DNA of 64,000 nucleotides from Candidatus Flexifilum affinis (GTDB lineage: Bacteria > Chloroflexota > Anaerolineae > Aggregatilineales > Phototrophicaceae), in NCBI GenBank assembly GCA_016713325.1, contig JADJPJ010000087.1:1162159-1226158 (forward strand), in the 5' to 3' direction. Positions 49,082 through 58,146 of the stretch are shown here, piece by piece (position 1 is the first letter of the stretch; every line of letters begins with the position of its first letter). Both the position numbers and the translations under genes were made by a program. The notes beneath the pieces were generated by a model that was not told the origin of the DNA, searched no databases, and saw only the letters and a list, made by a program, of their open reading frames with translations.

Positions 49082-50925
49082 GGTGCCGGCGGTGCCTGAT
49101 CTTCTCCCAGTGTGTAGTTGTGTGCCTGCGTGCGGAACAGATGGGCATAGATGCCGTCGAGGGCCATCAGCTCGATGTGCGTGCCCGATTCGGCGATCTT
49201 GCCGTCGTCCAGCACAAAGATGCGATCGGCCATGCGCACGGTGCTCAGACGGTGGCTGATCAGGAGCGCGGTCTTCCCCTGGGCGATCTGCTTGAAATGC
49301 TCAAACACCGCCGCCTCGGTCAGCACGTCCAGCGCTGCCGTTGGCTCGTCGAGGATGATCACCTGCGAATCGCGATAGAAGGCGCGGGCCAGCGCCACTT
49401 TCTGCCACTGGCCGACGCTGAGTGATTGCCCACCCTCGAAGTAATCGCCGAGCAGTGTGTCATAGCCGTTCGGCAGCGACTCCACCACGGGGTGTGCCTC
49501 AGCTTTGTGCGCCGCCACGTCGACTCGTGGCAGATCCAGCGGCGTCGTCGTATCCGCCACCCAGATATTTTCGCCCACAGTCATATTGTAGGCGACGAAA
49601 TCCTGGAAGATGGCGCTGATCGTCCGCCGCAGCGCCGCAGGATCAAATGATCGTATATCAACGCCGTCCACCGTAATGCGGCCACCCGATGGGTCATACA
49701 AGCGGCAGAGCAGCTTGGCCAGCGTCGTCTTGCCCGCGCCATTCTCGCCCACCAGCGCCACCACCTCACCGGCCTTGATCTCCAGATCGATCCCTTCCAG
49801 GACCGGTTTGGCGCGCGAGGAGTAGGAAAACGAGACATCTTCGAAGCGGATCCCGCTGCGGATTTCAGCCGGAGGGGGCAGCGGGTTCGCCGGCGCCGAG
49901 ATCTGCGGCTGGATGGCCATGAACGAATAGTAGTTCTGAAGGAAAAGATTATCCTCGTACAGCAGACCGAGCTGCGAGAGCACATCGCCGAAGTAGCCCT
50001 GGACGCGCTGGAACGCCTGGAAGCTGATGACCAGGCTGCCGATGGTTACCCCGCCAATCAGCGCATCGTTGGCGACCAGCGCATAGGCGGCAAAAAGCGC
50101 GGTCACGGCCACGGCCTGCGCGCCGATGTCGAAGGCCGAGCGGCGCGTCGAGATGGCCAGGCGCTCCTGCCGGAGAGTCCGGCGCGTCTGAGCGTAGCGT
50201 GACGCAAAGAGCTTGCCCAGGTCAAACAGTCGAATCTCTTTGGCATAGTAGCTCAGCGTCAACAGGTAGTTGTAGTAGACGAGCAGTCGCTCGGTGGCGC
50301 TGCGACGCTTCAGCCAGGCATTCAGAGTGCGCGACGACCACAGGCGGACAAGCAGCCTTGGGAGTGCAGCCACCAGGACGAGTACAGCGATCCACAGGTT
50401 GACGGTGGCCAGCAGGCCGATCATGCCGATCAGCGACAGGCTGCTCTGCCCCATGCGCAGCAAGCCGTTGACGATGCGCGGCGGTCGGAACGGGGCATCG
50501 GCCTGGGCGCGGTGCAGCTTGTCATAGATCTGGGCGTTTTCGTAGTAGGCGAGATCGACCTCAACCGATTTGAGCTGGATGCGGGTCAGGATCGAGTCGG
50601 CCACCACGTCACCCTGCGCTTCAGCGACCAGCGCATTCAGCGTCGAGAAAACCACTTCCAGCAAGGTGACAAGCCCGACCAGCGCTATCAACAAGAGGAT
50701 ACGCGAGAAGTCACGAGAGTCAGCGGGCAGGCCAAGCTGCGCCGTGATGTCGTCGATCATCAACTTGGTCAGGTACAGGACAACGACCGGCAGGGCGCTC
50801 TGAATGATGACGAGCACCACGCCGGCAGCGAACAGGCGCGGGGAAGCGCTGTACACCATGCGCACGGCCTGGCGCAGGTTGAACGTGCGGATGATGTTTT
50901 CGCGCAAACGCGCTGCGATTCCCAT
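49078..50925 (-). CDS. ABC transporter, fused membrane and ATPase domains
   Basis: 615 aa. N-terminal six-helix exporter domain (about 20-320), C-terminal ATPase: Walker A GENGAGKTT, signature LSVGQWQKVALARAF (Q-linker and LSVGQ variant), Walker B VIILDEPTAALD and the H-loop ISHRLSTV. An export half-transporter that should dimerise; the LSGGQ motif is LSVGQ. GAGGGAAT ribosome site. Translationally coupled to the GT39 gene, which hints at export of a glycolipid or glycan. Confidence 0.9.
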   Translation of the reverse strand: MGIAARLRENIIRTFNLRQAVRMVYSASPRLFAAGVVLVIIQSALPVVVLYLTKLMIDDITAQLGLPADSRDFSRILLLIALVGLVTLLEVVFSTLNALVAEAQGDVVADSILTRIQLKSVEVDLAYYENAQIYDKLHRAQADAPFRPPRIVNGLLRMGQSSLSLIGMIGLLATVNLWIAVLVLVAALPRLLVRLWSSRTLNAWLKRRSATERLLVYYNYLLTLSYYAKEIRLFDLGKLFASRYAQTRRTLRQERLAISTRRSAFDIGAQAVAVTALFAAYALVANDALIGGVTIGSLVISFQAFQRVQGYFGDVLSQLGLLYEDNLFLQNYYSFMAIQPQISAPANPLPPPAEIRSGIRFEDVSFSYSSRAKPVLEGIDLEIKAGEVVALVGENGAGKTTLAKLLCRLYDPSGGRITVDGVDIRSFDPAALRRTISAIFQDFVAYNMTVGENIWVADTTTPLDLPRVDVAAHKAEAHPVVESLPNGYDTLLGDYFEGGQSLSVGQWQKVALARAFYRDSQVIILDEPTAALDVLTEAAVFEHFKQIAQGKTALLISHRLSTVRMADRIFVLDDGKIAESGTHIELMALDGIYAHLFRTQAHNYTLGEDQAPPAP

Positions 50926-51035
50926 ATTCCCTCGGGTCGGCGGAGCTCTGGCAGCAGTCAGCTAAGCGGTCAATTTTACCAGATGGAGAGCGAGGCGGAA
51001 CGAGGGTCTAGCAGCAGAGAGCAGAAATGCACAGA

Positions 51036-51057
51036 CGCGGAGGGGAACGCCTCCGCG
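51036..51057 (-). terminator. Hairpin after the isomerase-like gene
   Basis: A perfect 8-bp stem CGCGGAGG/CCTCCGCG with a 6-nt loop; on the minus strand it is followed by a T-leaning stretch (TCTGTGCATTTCT). Lies 54 bp past the stop at 51111. The 185-bp gap to the exporter otherwise holds nothing I recognise. Confidence 0.5.
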
Positions 51058-51110
51058 CCTGTCGGTTTTCCCTGGCGCGCCGTGCCACAGAAATCTCTGA
51101 AGTAAGGAGG

Positions 51111-52316
51111 CTACTTCGCGGGCATCTCCGAGTTGCCGGGGTTGAAGTGCTTGAGGATGACCAGCGGCTCGGTCGTGCTGCCGTTGGTGATCTGCACGCC
51201 AGCCTGGGCGGCATCGGCCGTGACGAACATCTCGTCTTCGGTCATCTGCCCGAAGCGGATCATCGTCGGCGCACCGATCGGGTGCGGGCCAAACATGCCG
51301 TGACCCTGTACGCAGATCAGGCCATAGGCCGCGGGATCCGCAACGGTGACTGTGCGTCCGGGCTGCACGGTCAGGCTTTTGGCGCTGAACCAGTCGGTGC
51401 CATAGGTGATCCACTTCTCTTCAAAACCATCCACAGCCTCAGGAGCGCCGGCGGGCACCGGTGTCAGATAGAAGCGGTCGACGAAGTCCTCGGCGGTGTT
51501 GGCGTCCCAGTCGAGCAGGCTCAGCATGTAGTCGTAATCGTACGCCCGGTCGGCCGGCATATTGACGGTCAGCAGGCTGCGATCGACCACGTAGTAGTCC
51601 GCGATCAGCGACTGCCACATGCTGAAGACATCGCTGGCCCGCTGCGGCTCGTAGGTGCACAGGGTTCCCGGCGCGTGCAGCACGCCCGGCGGAACGTACC
51701 AGCCGGTGTCGACCTGAAGGCGATGCGCCTTGGAAAGCGCGAGGATTTTATTGTCGCCCTTCTCGAAGTTCTTCAGACACTCCACGACCTGATCTTTGGT
51801 CGTGCCGGGGTTCAATCCGAAGAACGTGTACGGGAAGGTGTCGAGCGCGAAATTGTACTGCGAGGGATAATAGTAGGCTTCCGGCTTACCCAGCTTTCCG
51901 ACTTCGGCGGCTTTTTCGTCACTCTGATGCAGGTGATGCGGCAGCGGGTACATGTTGTCGAAAAACTTGCTGTACATGACCCATCCGCCGTAACGATCGA
52001 TGACGTCCTGGCCCAGGATCTCCGCGCCCATTTCTTCGATGGCTTCGCTCAGAGTGATCTTGAGCTTATCGCTGACGAAGATGTAGCTCAGGCCCTCGTC
52101 ATGCGGGGTCAACGGGCCGTTATCGGCTTTCGTTGTGCTGGAAAACCAGCGTTCGTCGATGCCGCCGCGGTTTCCGCCGAGCGCATAAAGATCGTCCGGA
52201 TGCAGCCGCAGCCGCCGGCCCGGCACGCAAAACGAACGCGGCACCCATGTGGGCATCAGACGGAAGATTCCCGCGCCGGTTTCCAGCGCCTGCTCTATCA
52301 GACTTCGATTGGACAT
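51111..52316 (-). CDS. Mannose-6-phosphate-isomerase-like cupin protein
   Basis: 401 aa. The N-terminal metal region reads MYPLPHHLHQSDEKAAEVGK, and the second His is in WYVPPGVLHAPGT; together these are the type I phosphomannose isomerase zinc pattern (H-x-H...E...H). C-terminal cupin domain about 330-395. It differs from ManA at the substrate side, so I name only the fold. Sits last in the sugar ABC operon after the sugar-binding protein, which suggests an isomerase or sensor of the imported sugar. Two tandem AAAGGATGA ribosome-site copies precede the ATG. Confidence 0.72.
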   Translation of the reverse strand: MSNRSLIEQALETGAGIFRLMPTWVPRSFCVPGRRLRLHPDDLYALGGNRGGIDERWFSSTTKADNGPLTPHDEGLSYIFVSDKLKITLSEAIEEMGAEILGQDVIDRYGGWVMYSKFFDNMYPLPHHLHQSDEKAAEVGKLGKPEAYYYPSQYNFALDTFPYTFFGLNPGTTKDQVVECLKNFEKGDNKILALSKAHRLQVDTGWYVPPGVLHAPGTLCTYEPQRASDVFSMWQSLIADYYVVDRSLLTVNMPADRAYDYDYMLSLLDWDANTAEDFVDRFYLTPVPAGAPEAVDGFEEKWITYGTDWFSAKSLTVQPGRTVTVADPAAYGLICVQGHGMFGPHPIGAPTMIRFGQMTEDEMFVTADAAQAGVQITNGSTTEPLVILKHFNPGNSEMPAK

Positions 52317-52320
52317 ATCA

Positions 52321-52349
52321 TCATCCTTTGGATGTCGTCATCCTTTGGA
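52321..52349 (-). repeat. Tandem duplicated ribosome-site segment
   Basis: The 12-bp TCCAAAGGATGA (minus strand) occurs twice, at 52349-52338 and 52332-52321, in front of ATG 52316; each contains a Shine-Dalgarno-like AAAGGA. Confidence 0.6.
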
Positions 52350-52357
52350 ATTCAGAT

Positions 52358-52381
52358 CGGGGCATGGATGACCATGCCCCG
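52358..52381 (-). terminator. Strong intercistronic hairpin after the sugar-binding protein
   Basis: A perfect 10-bp stem CGGGGCATGG/CCATGCCCCG with a 4-nt loop, 30 bp beyond the stop at 52411. No U-tract, so more likely an mRNA stabiliser or partial attenuator than a full terminator. Confidence 0.6.
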
Positions 52382-52410
52382 ACAACCAAGACATTCAGGT
52401 AGGACCGGGG

Positions 52411-54324
52411 CTAGCCGCCGGCCACCTCGCCGATACGCTCGGCTGCGTCGATGTTCGCACCATCGATCACAATGGGGGTCAGCAGAACGGGGTTGCTGAC
52501 GGTGTAGTCGCAGCCGCGCGCTTCCATGACCGCCACACGCAGTGCCGTGCGGATCTGACCGCCGGGGAACTGCTCGACGGTGGCGTCCATGCCGCCATTC
52601 ATAATGCTCTCCAGCGCTTCCGGCAGAGCGTCGAAGCCGACAACCTTGATCGTGTCGCCCTGCCCGGCGGCGTTGATCGCCTCCAGAGCACCGAGCGCCA
52701 TATCGTCGTTGGCTGCCACGATGACATCCGGCGGCGTGTCCAGACCCGCCAGACCGGCCTCGGTCACGCTCAGGCCTTCATCGCGGCTGAAGTTCGCCGT
52801 CTGCTCGAAGACGATCTCGTAGGCATCGCCCGCCGCATCGATGACGTTGAAGAAGCCCGCCTTGCGATCGATCGCGGGGCCGGCGCCTGGCTGTCCTTCC
52901 AGATAGAAGATGCGCGCGCCATCCGGGTAATTGTCCAGCACCCACTGGCCCTGCGCCTCGCCACCCAGGACGTTGTCGGCACCGACATGATTGAGGATGC
53001 CCTCGCCGCCTTCGATACGACGGTCAACCGTCACGACGATCACGCCGGCTTCGACCGCCTGCTGAATCGCGGGGGCCATCGCCGAGACATCCAGCGGGCT
53101 GATGACAATCGCCTGCGCGCCCTGGACGATGGCGGCTTCGACGTCGGCCGTCTGCTTGGACGTGCTGTTCTGGCCATCGGTCTCGATATAGGAGATGTTG
53201 CCGATTACCGCAGCTTCATCGCGTCCCTGCGACTGCATGTGGACGAAGAAGGGGAACGACAGACTGGGCATAGAGCCGTAAACCGTCAGCGCCGTGTCGG
53301 TCGGGCAAGCGGCAATCTCGTCGCCGAGCAGCGCCGCGCCACCCATCTCGCCACCCATCATGTCAGCCAGGCCGGGCACTTCGGCGATACGTTCGCCTTC
53401 CATCAGGTTGTTGCTGTCGATGACGACGGGGATGACGAGCTGCAGCGGGCTGTCCGGATTGATGCCATCGCGCGCGAACTCGACCGCGATATCCAGCGCC
53501 AGACGACCCTGGAAGCCGGGGAACTGCTCGACAGTGGCATCCATGCCGCCATTGGCGATGCTCTCCAGCGCTTCCGGCAGGGCGTCGAAGCCGATGATCT
53601 TGACCGTGTCGCCCAGACCGGCTGCATTGATCGCTTCCAAAGCACCCAGAGCCATATCGTCGTTGGCCGCCACGATGACATCCGGCGGGGTTTCCAGACC
53701 GGCAAGACCGGCCTCGGTGACGCTGAGACCTTCGGCGCGATTGAAGTTGGCCGTCTGTTCAAAGACGATCGGATAAGCATCACCCGCCGCTTCGATGACG
53801 CTGTAGAAACCTGCCTTGCGATCGATCGCAGGGCCGGCCCCAGGCTGGCCTTCGAGGTAGAAGATGCGGGCGCCATCCGGGTAGTTGTCAAGCACCCACT
53901 GACCCTGCGCCGCGCCGCCGCCGACGTTATCGGCACCGACATGCGCCAGAATACCGTTCACGCCGTCAACGCGGCGGTCAACGGTGACGACCGGCACTCC
54001 GGCATCGACTGCCTGCTGAAGCGCAGGAGCCATGGCAGAGACATCCAGAGGGCTGATGACGATCGCCGCGACGCCCTGAACAATGGCGGCTTCGACGTCG
54101 GCCGTCTGCTTGGATGTGCTGTTCTGGCCATCGGTTTCCAGCAGAGTGACGCCAAGGGTCCCGGCCTCGTCACGAATCTGCGCCTGCATGTGGACGAAGA
54201 ACGGGAACGACAGACTGGGCATGGAACTCAATACGGTGATCTGATCCTGTGCTGCGACAGGCAGCGACAGGGCGAGCAATGCGACGACAACCAGGACTAG
54301 CAACAAACGCGCCTGTTTCAACAT
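52411..54324 (-). CDS. Tandem-fused RbsB-type sugar-binding protein (two copies in one chain)
   Basis: 637 aa from ATG 54324 (AAGGAG 8 nt upstream). One signal peptide (ARLLLVLVVVALLALSLPVA-AQ) is followed by two near-identical periplasmic-binding domains: copy 1 about 28-345, copy 2 about 346-637. The repeat period is 317 residues (SMPSLSFPFFVHM occurs at about 34 and 351). Both copies carry RbsB-family landmarks: DGQNSTSKQTADVEAAI, ISPLDVSAMAPA, VTVDRR, HVGADN, and DVIVAANDDMALGALEAIN. Sugar-binding residues such as Asp, Arg and Asn of the hinge are the same in both. Silent third-base differences between copies exclude a simple assembly collapse. It feeds RbsC and RbsA of the same operon. 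Confidence 0.87.
   Translation of the reverse strand: MLKQARLLLVLVVVALLALSLPVAAQDQITVLSSMPSLSFPFFVHMQAQIRDEAGTLGVTLLETDGQNSTSKQTADVEAAIVQGVAAIVISPLDVSAMAPALQQAVDAGVPVVTVDRRVDGVNGILAHVGADNVGGGAAQGQWVLDNYPDGARIFYLEGQPGAGPAIDRKAGFYSVIEAAGDAYPIVFEQTANFNRAEGLSVTEAGLAGLETPPDVIVAANDDMALGALEAINAAGLGDTVKIIGFDALPEALESIANGGMDATVEQFPGFQGRLALDIAVEFARDGINPDSPLQLVIPVVIDSNNLMEGERIAEVPGLADMMGGEMGGAALLGDEIAACPTDTALTVYGSMPSLSFPFFVHMQSQGRDEAAVIGNISYIETDGQNSTSKQTADVEAAIVQGAQAIVISPLDVSAMAPAIQQAVEAGVIVVTVDRRIEGGEGILNHVGADNVLGGEAQGQWVLDNYPDGARIFYLEGQPGAGPAIDRKAGFFNVIDAAGDAYEIVFEQTANFSRDEGLSVTEAGLAGLDTPPDVIVAANDDMALGALEAINAAGQGDTIKVVGFDALPEALESIMNGGMDATVEQFPGGQIRTALRVAVMEARGCDYTVSNPVLLTPIVIDGANIDAAERIGEVAGG
52414..54225 (-). 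repeat. Long direct repeat within the sugar-binding gene
   Basis: Copy 1 about 54225-53275 and copy 2 about 53274-52414, period 951 bp. The protein copies are near identical in most blocks; junction region GLADMMGGEMGGAALLGDE is unique to the first copy's end. Confidence 0.8.
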
Positions 54325-54405
54325 GTAAAGCACTCCTTAAATCAACGACTGTGAGAGCCTATGTCCTGCGGATGCCCGGCTACGAATGCCGGTATCCATC
54401 TTGTC

Positions 54406-55443
54406 TCATCGTTTCTGGCGGGCCTTAATGAATTGGTCAAACCAGACGGCGAGAACGATAATGATGCCGATGGTGATCTGCTGGATATACGACGACACGT
54501 TCAGCAAGACCAACCCCTGCCTGAGCACACCAATCAGCACCGAGCCGATGACGGTCGCGAGAACACTTCCTCGCCCCCCGAACAGGCTGGTGCCGCCGAT
54601 GACGACCGAGGCGATTACCGTCAACTCGTATCCGTCTCCGGCGACCGCTTCGGACGAGTTCAAACGCGAGGACAGGACGAACCCGCCCAGCCCCGCGAAA
54701 AACCCTACGATCACATAAACGCTGAGCAGCAAGCGGCGGGTATTGAGCCCGGAGAGCCGCGCTGCTTCAATATTACCGCCGACGGCGTAGACATGCCGTC
54801 CGTACCGGGTATAGCGCAGGACAATGTGCGCCAGAACCGCAAACACCAGGAAGATGATCACCGGCACCGGCACGTCGCCCAGGACCTTGCCCTGCCCCCA
54901 GAAGGTGTAATTGGCATCGAAGGTACTAATCGGCCCGCCGTTGGAGTACTGAAGGGCCGCGCCGCGAAACACCGAGAGTCCACCGAGTGTCACGACGAAG
55001 GCCGGCACCCCCAGCCTGGTCACCGCCATGCCCTGGATGAAGCCGCCGAGGATGCCGATGAGCATGGCGACCAGCGCCGCGACGGCGACATTACCGGCCA
55101 GACCGGAGACATCGATGCCGAACAGGCGGGTGAAAAACTCGCCACCCTTATACAAATCGGCGCAGACGAGGCCGGCCAGGGCGAGGAGCGAACCCACTGA
55201 CAGATCGATGCCGGCAGTCAAAATGACAAAGGTCATGCCGATGGCGATCAGGCCGGTGATGGACACCTGGCGGAGGATGTTCCAGAGGTTGAGCGGCAGC
55301 AGAAAACGCGGGTTGGCCGCAGTGAAAATGGCCATTAGAACGACGAGAAAGATCACCGGCGCGAACTGCCCCAGCAACCGCACAACATCCGTCCGTCTCG
55401 AACTCACGGGTGCACCCGTCTGTGCAGAGGTCCCTGCGGTCAT
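54406..55443 (-). CDS. rbsC: Ribose-type sugar ABC transporter permease
   Basis: 345 aa. Ten-helix permease of the RbsC/XylH type; FVILTAGIDLSVGSLLALAGLVCA and GGTSLFGGRGSVLATVIGSVLIGVL are family hallmarks (the second contains the EAA-like loop that touches the ATPase). Start overlaps the rbsA stop by 4 bp. 81 bp separate it from the binding-protein start. Imports a pentose or related sugar; the sugar cannot be named. Confidence 0.92.
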   Translation of the reverse strand: MTAGTSAQTGAPVSSRRTDVVRLLGQFAPVIFLVVLMAIFTAANPRFLLPLNLWNILRQVSITGLIAIGMTFVILTAGIDLSVGSLLALAGLVCADLYKGGEFFTRLFGIDVSGLAGNVAVAALVAMLIGILGGFIQGMAVTRLGVPAFVVTLGGLSVFRGAALQYSNGGPISTFDANYTFWGQGKVLGDVPVPVIIFLVFAVLAHIVLRYTRYGRHVYAVGGNIEAARLSGLNTRRLLLSVYVIVGFFAGLGGFVLSSRLNSSEAVAGDGYELTVIASVVIGGTSLFGGRGSVLATVIGSVLIGVLRQGLVLLNVSSYIQQITIGIIIVLAVWFDQFIKARQKR

Positions 55444-56975
55444 AATGTGGCTCTCTCCTGTGCCTGTGCAAGCGCCATGGCTTCCATCAGGCGCTCCTCG
55501 GTCGCTTCGGCGCGCTGGAACTCCCCGGTCAGCCGCCCTGCGCGAATAGTCAGAATACGGTCGCTCATGCTGAGGATTTCCGGCAGTTCCGAGGAGATCA
55601 TCACAATGGCGATGCCCCGGCTGGCCAGTTCGTCCAGCAATTGGTGAACTTCCGCTTTGGCCGCGACGTCGATGCCGCGTGTCGGCTCATCGACGATCAG
55701 CAACTTGGGTTCCATGGCCAGCCAGCGGGCGATGACCACCTTCTGCTGGTTGCCACCGCTTAGATTTCCGACAGTCTGCTCCTGCCCGGCCATTCGAATG
55801 TTAAGCGCTTGCCGGTAGCGCTCCACCATCTGCCGTTCAGCGTCGAAACGGACGAAGTTGATCCAGTGGAGCAGCTTCTTCAGGGCAGTGATGGTCAGGT
55901 TCTCGCGCACGGCCAGCGCCAGGAACAGCGCCTGCTGCTTGCGATCCTCCGGGATCAGGCCAATGCCGAGCTGAATCGCATCGAGCGGCGAGCGAATTTC
56001 GACCTGCTTGCCTTCGAAGGTGATCGTGCCCTGTTCATAGCGGTCAGCGCCGAAGACCGCACGCGCGGTTTCTGTGCGGCCCGCGCCGATCAACCCGGCA
56101 ATGCCGAGGATCTCGCCACGACGCACCTCGAAGCTGATGCCATGGAGGGCGGTCTTGTTGGGATTATTGGGATCCGCCGCCGTGCGCAGATCGTCGACTC
56201 GCAGGACGACATCATCCGTGCTGTAGGACTTAGTGCGCTTGAACAACTCGCTGGCGCTTCGCCCCACCATCATCTGGATGATGTTGTCCAGCTTCACCGC
56301 CGCAATCGGCGCGCTCCCCGCGTTCTGGCCATCGCGCAGCACGGTGATGGCGTCGCAGACGCGCGGCACCTCTTCGAGGTGATGGGTGATGAAGATAATG
56401 CTGATGCCCTTCGACTTAAGGTCGTTGCAGATGGACATGAGCTGGCGCACTTCGCTCTCGCTGAGCGCGCTGGTCGGCTCATCCATGACGATGATCTTCG
56501 ACTGCATCGACAGCGCTCGGGCGATCTCCACCATCTGCTGCTCGGCCACGCTGAGGGCACTGACCGGCGTCATCGGATCGAGCGCGATTCCCAGCCCTTC
56601 TATAACCGCGCGGGTTTGGTCGCGCAAGCGCCTCCAGCTCATGAACCCCGCGGCGCCCGGTTCACGTCCGATGAAGACGTTCTCGGCGATCGTCAGGTGG
56701 GGAACCAGCGTGAATTCCTGGTAAATCGTGACGATGCCCATCTGCTGCGCCTGATATGGCGTGGCGATGGTCACTGGCCGACCATCAAAAATGATCTCGC
56801 CGGAGTCCGGGGCATAGACCCCGGCCAGGATCTTCATCAGCGTGGATTTGCCCGCGCCGTTCTCCCCCAGCAACCCATGGACCTGCCCGCGTTCCACCGT
56901 CAGCGAAACATTGTTGAGCGCCTGCACTCCCGGAAACGCCTTGTTGATTGCCCGCATTTCAAGAATTGCGCTCAT
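55440..56975 (-). CDS. rbsA: Sugar ABC transporter ATPase, two-domain RbsA/MglA type
   Basis: 511 aa from ATG 56975. Two ATPase domains in one chain: the first has Walker A GENGAGKSTLMK, LSVAEQQMVEIARAL and VMDEPTSALS; the second has the degenerate Walker A GLIGAGRTETARAVF, then LSGGNQQKVVIARWL and IVDEPTRGIDV, as usual for RbsA. Powers sugar import. Overlaps lacI (upstream) and rbsC (downstream) by 4 bp each, so one translationally coupled operon lacI-rbsA-rbsC. Confidence 0.93.
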   Translation of the reverse strand: MSAILEMRAINKAFPGVQALNNVSLTVERGQVHGLLGENGAGKSTLMKILAGVYAPDSGEIIFDGRPVTIATPYQAQQMGIVTIYQEFTLVPHLTIAENVFIGREPGAAGFMSWRRLRDQTRAVIEGLGIALDPMTPVSALSVAEQQMVEIARALSMQSKIIVMDEPTSALSESEVRQLMSICNDLKSKGISIIFITHHLEEVPRVCDAITVLRDGQNAGSAPIAAVKLDNIIQMMVGRSASELFKRTKSYSTDDVVLRVDDLRTAADPNNPNKTALHGISFEVRRGEILGIAGLIGAGRTETARAVFGADRYEQGTITFEGKQVEIRSPLDAIQLGIGLIPEDRKQQALFLALAVRENLTITALKKLLHWINFVRFDAERQMVERYRQALNIRMAGQEQTVGNLSGGNQQKVVIARWLAMEPKLLIVDEPTRGIDVAAKAEVHQLLDELASRGIAIVMISSELPEILSMSDRILTIRAGRLTGEFQRAEATEERLMEAMALAQAQERATL

Positions 56976-57985
56976 ACGGCTTCCTTTCGCGGCGCGGCAG
57001 TGGTCTCGCGCACGATCAGTTCCGGCACCAGGACGATGTGCTGCGCCGGCGGGGATTTCTTGTCGATCAGGCTCAGCAACAGGGTGATGCCCGCGCTGGC
57101 CAGCAGTTCGAGGGGTTGGCGAACGGTCGTCAGCGCCGGCGTGAGATACGAACAGAACGGCACGTCGTCGACGCCGATCAGCGAGATATCCTCCGGCACA
57201 CGAATTCCACGCTCTGAGAAGACACGCATCGCCCCCAACGCCATCATGTCGTTGCTGGCCAACAGGGCCGTCGGCAGTGGCGCGCCGGAGTCGAGCAGGC
57301 GCTTCGCGGCAGTGTAGCCGCCGTGAAGGCCAAAGTCGTCGCCGGTGGGGATCAGACGCCCCTTCCGTTTCGTGACTTCCATGAAGGCCTGGACGCGCGC
57401 CTCGACGACCGTGATGTCGCGCGGCGCAACCAGCATTGCGATGTCCTGGTGACCCAGTGCGCACAGATGATCGACTGCCAGGCGCACGACCTCCCGGTTG
57501 TCAATCATGCAGGAGGGGCCGGAATAATCCGTCGGGACGCGCTCCATAGCGACGACCGGAATCTGCAGACGTCGCAACTGACTGCTGGTGTCAGCAGACC
57601 GAGTGCTCTGCACAATCAGCAGCCCATCGACCCAGCGCGACGCGACCTGATCGATGGCCTGCTCCTCCAATTCCGGCGAGTTGCGGCTGTTGATGACGAA
57701 AACGTTGTAGCCGCGCTGCTGGGCCACGGTCTCGACCGTCTCCACCATGACGGCGAAGTACAGACTCGCCAGATCCGGAACAATCAGCCCGATGGCTTGA
57801 GTGCGTCCGGTGCGCAGCCCCTGCGCGATAGAATGCGGCGAATAGCCCAGTTCCTGTATAGCGACTTCCACACGACTGCGGGTATCCGCAGCAATGTAAG
57901 GCCACCCACGCACGACGTTCGAGACAGTAGTCACCGATACCTGAGCGCGGTCCGCGACATCTCGCAAAGTGACTCGGCGTGCCAT
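56972..57985 (-). CDS. LacI-family transcriptional regulator
   Basis: 337 aa from ATG 57985. N-terminal helix-turn-helix VTLRDVADRAQVSVTTVSNVVRG, then the hinge helix and a periplasmic-binding-like sensor domain (about 65-330: IGLIVPDLASLYFAVMVETVE, ALLASNDMMALGAMRVF, LIGVDDVPFCSYLTPALTTVRQP). It should repress the operon it leads until its sugar binds. A LacI-type half-palindrome TGTAACGTTTCA lies 58 bp upstream. Confidence 0.92.
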   Translation of the reverse strand: MARRVTLRDVADRAQVSVTTVSNVVRGWPYIAADTRSRVEVAIQELGYSPHSIAQGLRTGRTQAIGLIVPDLASLYFAVMVETVETVAQQRGYNVFVINSRNSPELEEQAIDQVASRWVDGLLIVQSTRSADTSSQLRRLQIPVVAMERVPTDYSGPSCMIDNREVVRLAVDHLCALGHQDIAMLVAPRDITVVEARVQAFMEVTKRKGRLIPTGDDFGLHGGYTAAKRLLDSGAPLPTALLASNDMMALGAMRVFSERGIRVPEDISLIGVDDVPFCSYLTPALTTVRQPLELLASAGITLLLSLIDKKSPPAQHIVLVPELIVRETTAAPRKEAV

Positions 57986-58042
57986 AGATCTTATTGAACC
58001 CACACTAGATCACGAATCAAAGTATTTCTAAGACCAGCACTT

Positions 58043-58054
58043 TGTAACGTTTCA
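58043..58054 (-). promoter_or_regulatory. Putative LacI-family operator
   Basis: TGTAACGTTTCA is one base from the palindromic TGAAACGTTTCA common to LacI-family sites with a central CG. It lies 58 bp before the lacI start in the promoter region of the operon. The 161 bp between 57986 and 58146 hold no gene. Confidence 0.55.
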
Positions 58055-58146
58055 CAGAGCACTGACTTTAGCGCGAGTTTTGTAGAACGTCAAGCAACGG
58101 TGGGCAGCAGATCCCTTGGAAGTGATGCGCCGTGTCAACCGATCCT

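Noticed and set aside
56976..57464. Upstream extension of RbsA by about 160 residues
   Set aside because: It overlaps lacI out of frame, has no family match, and the ATGA overlap at 56972-56975 is a natural start.
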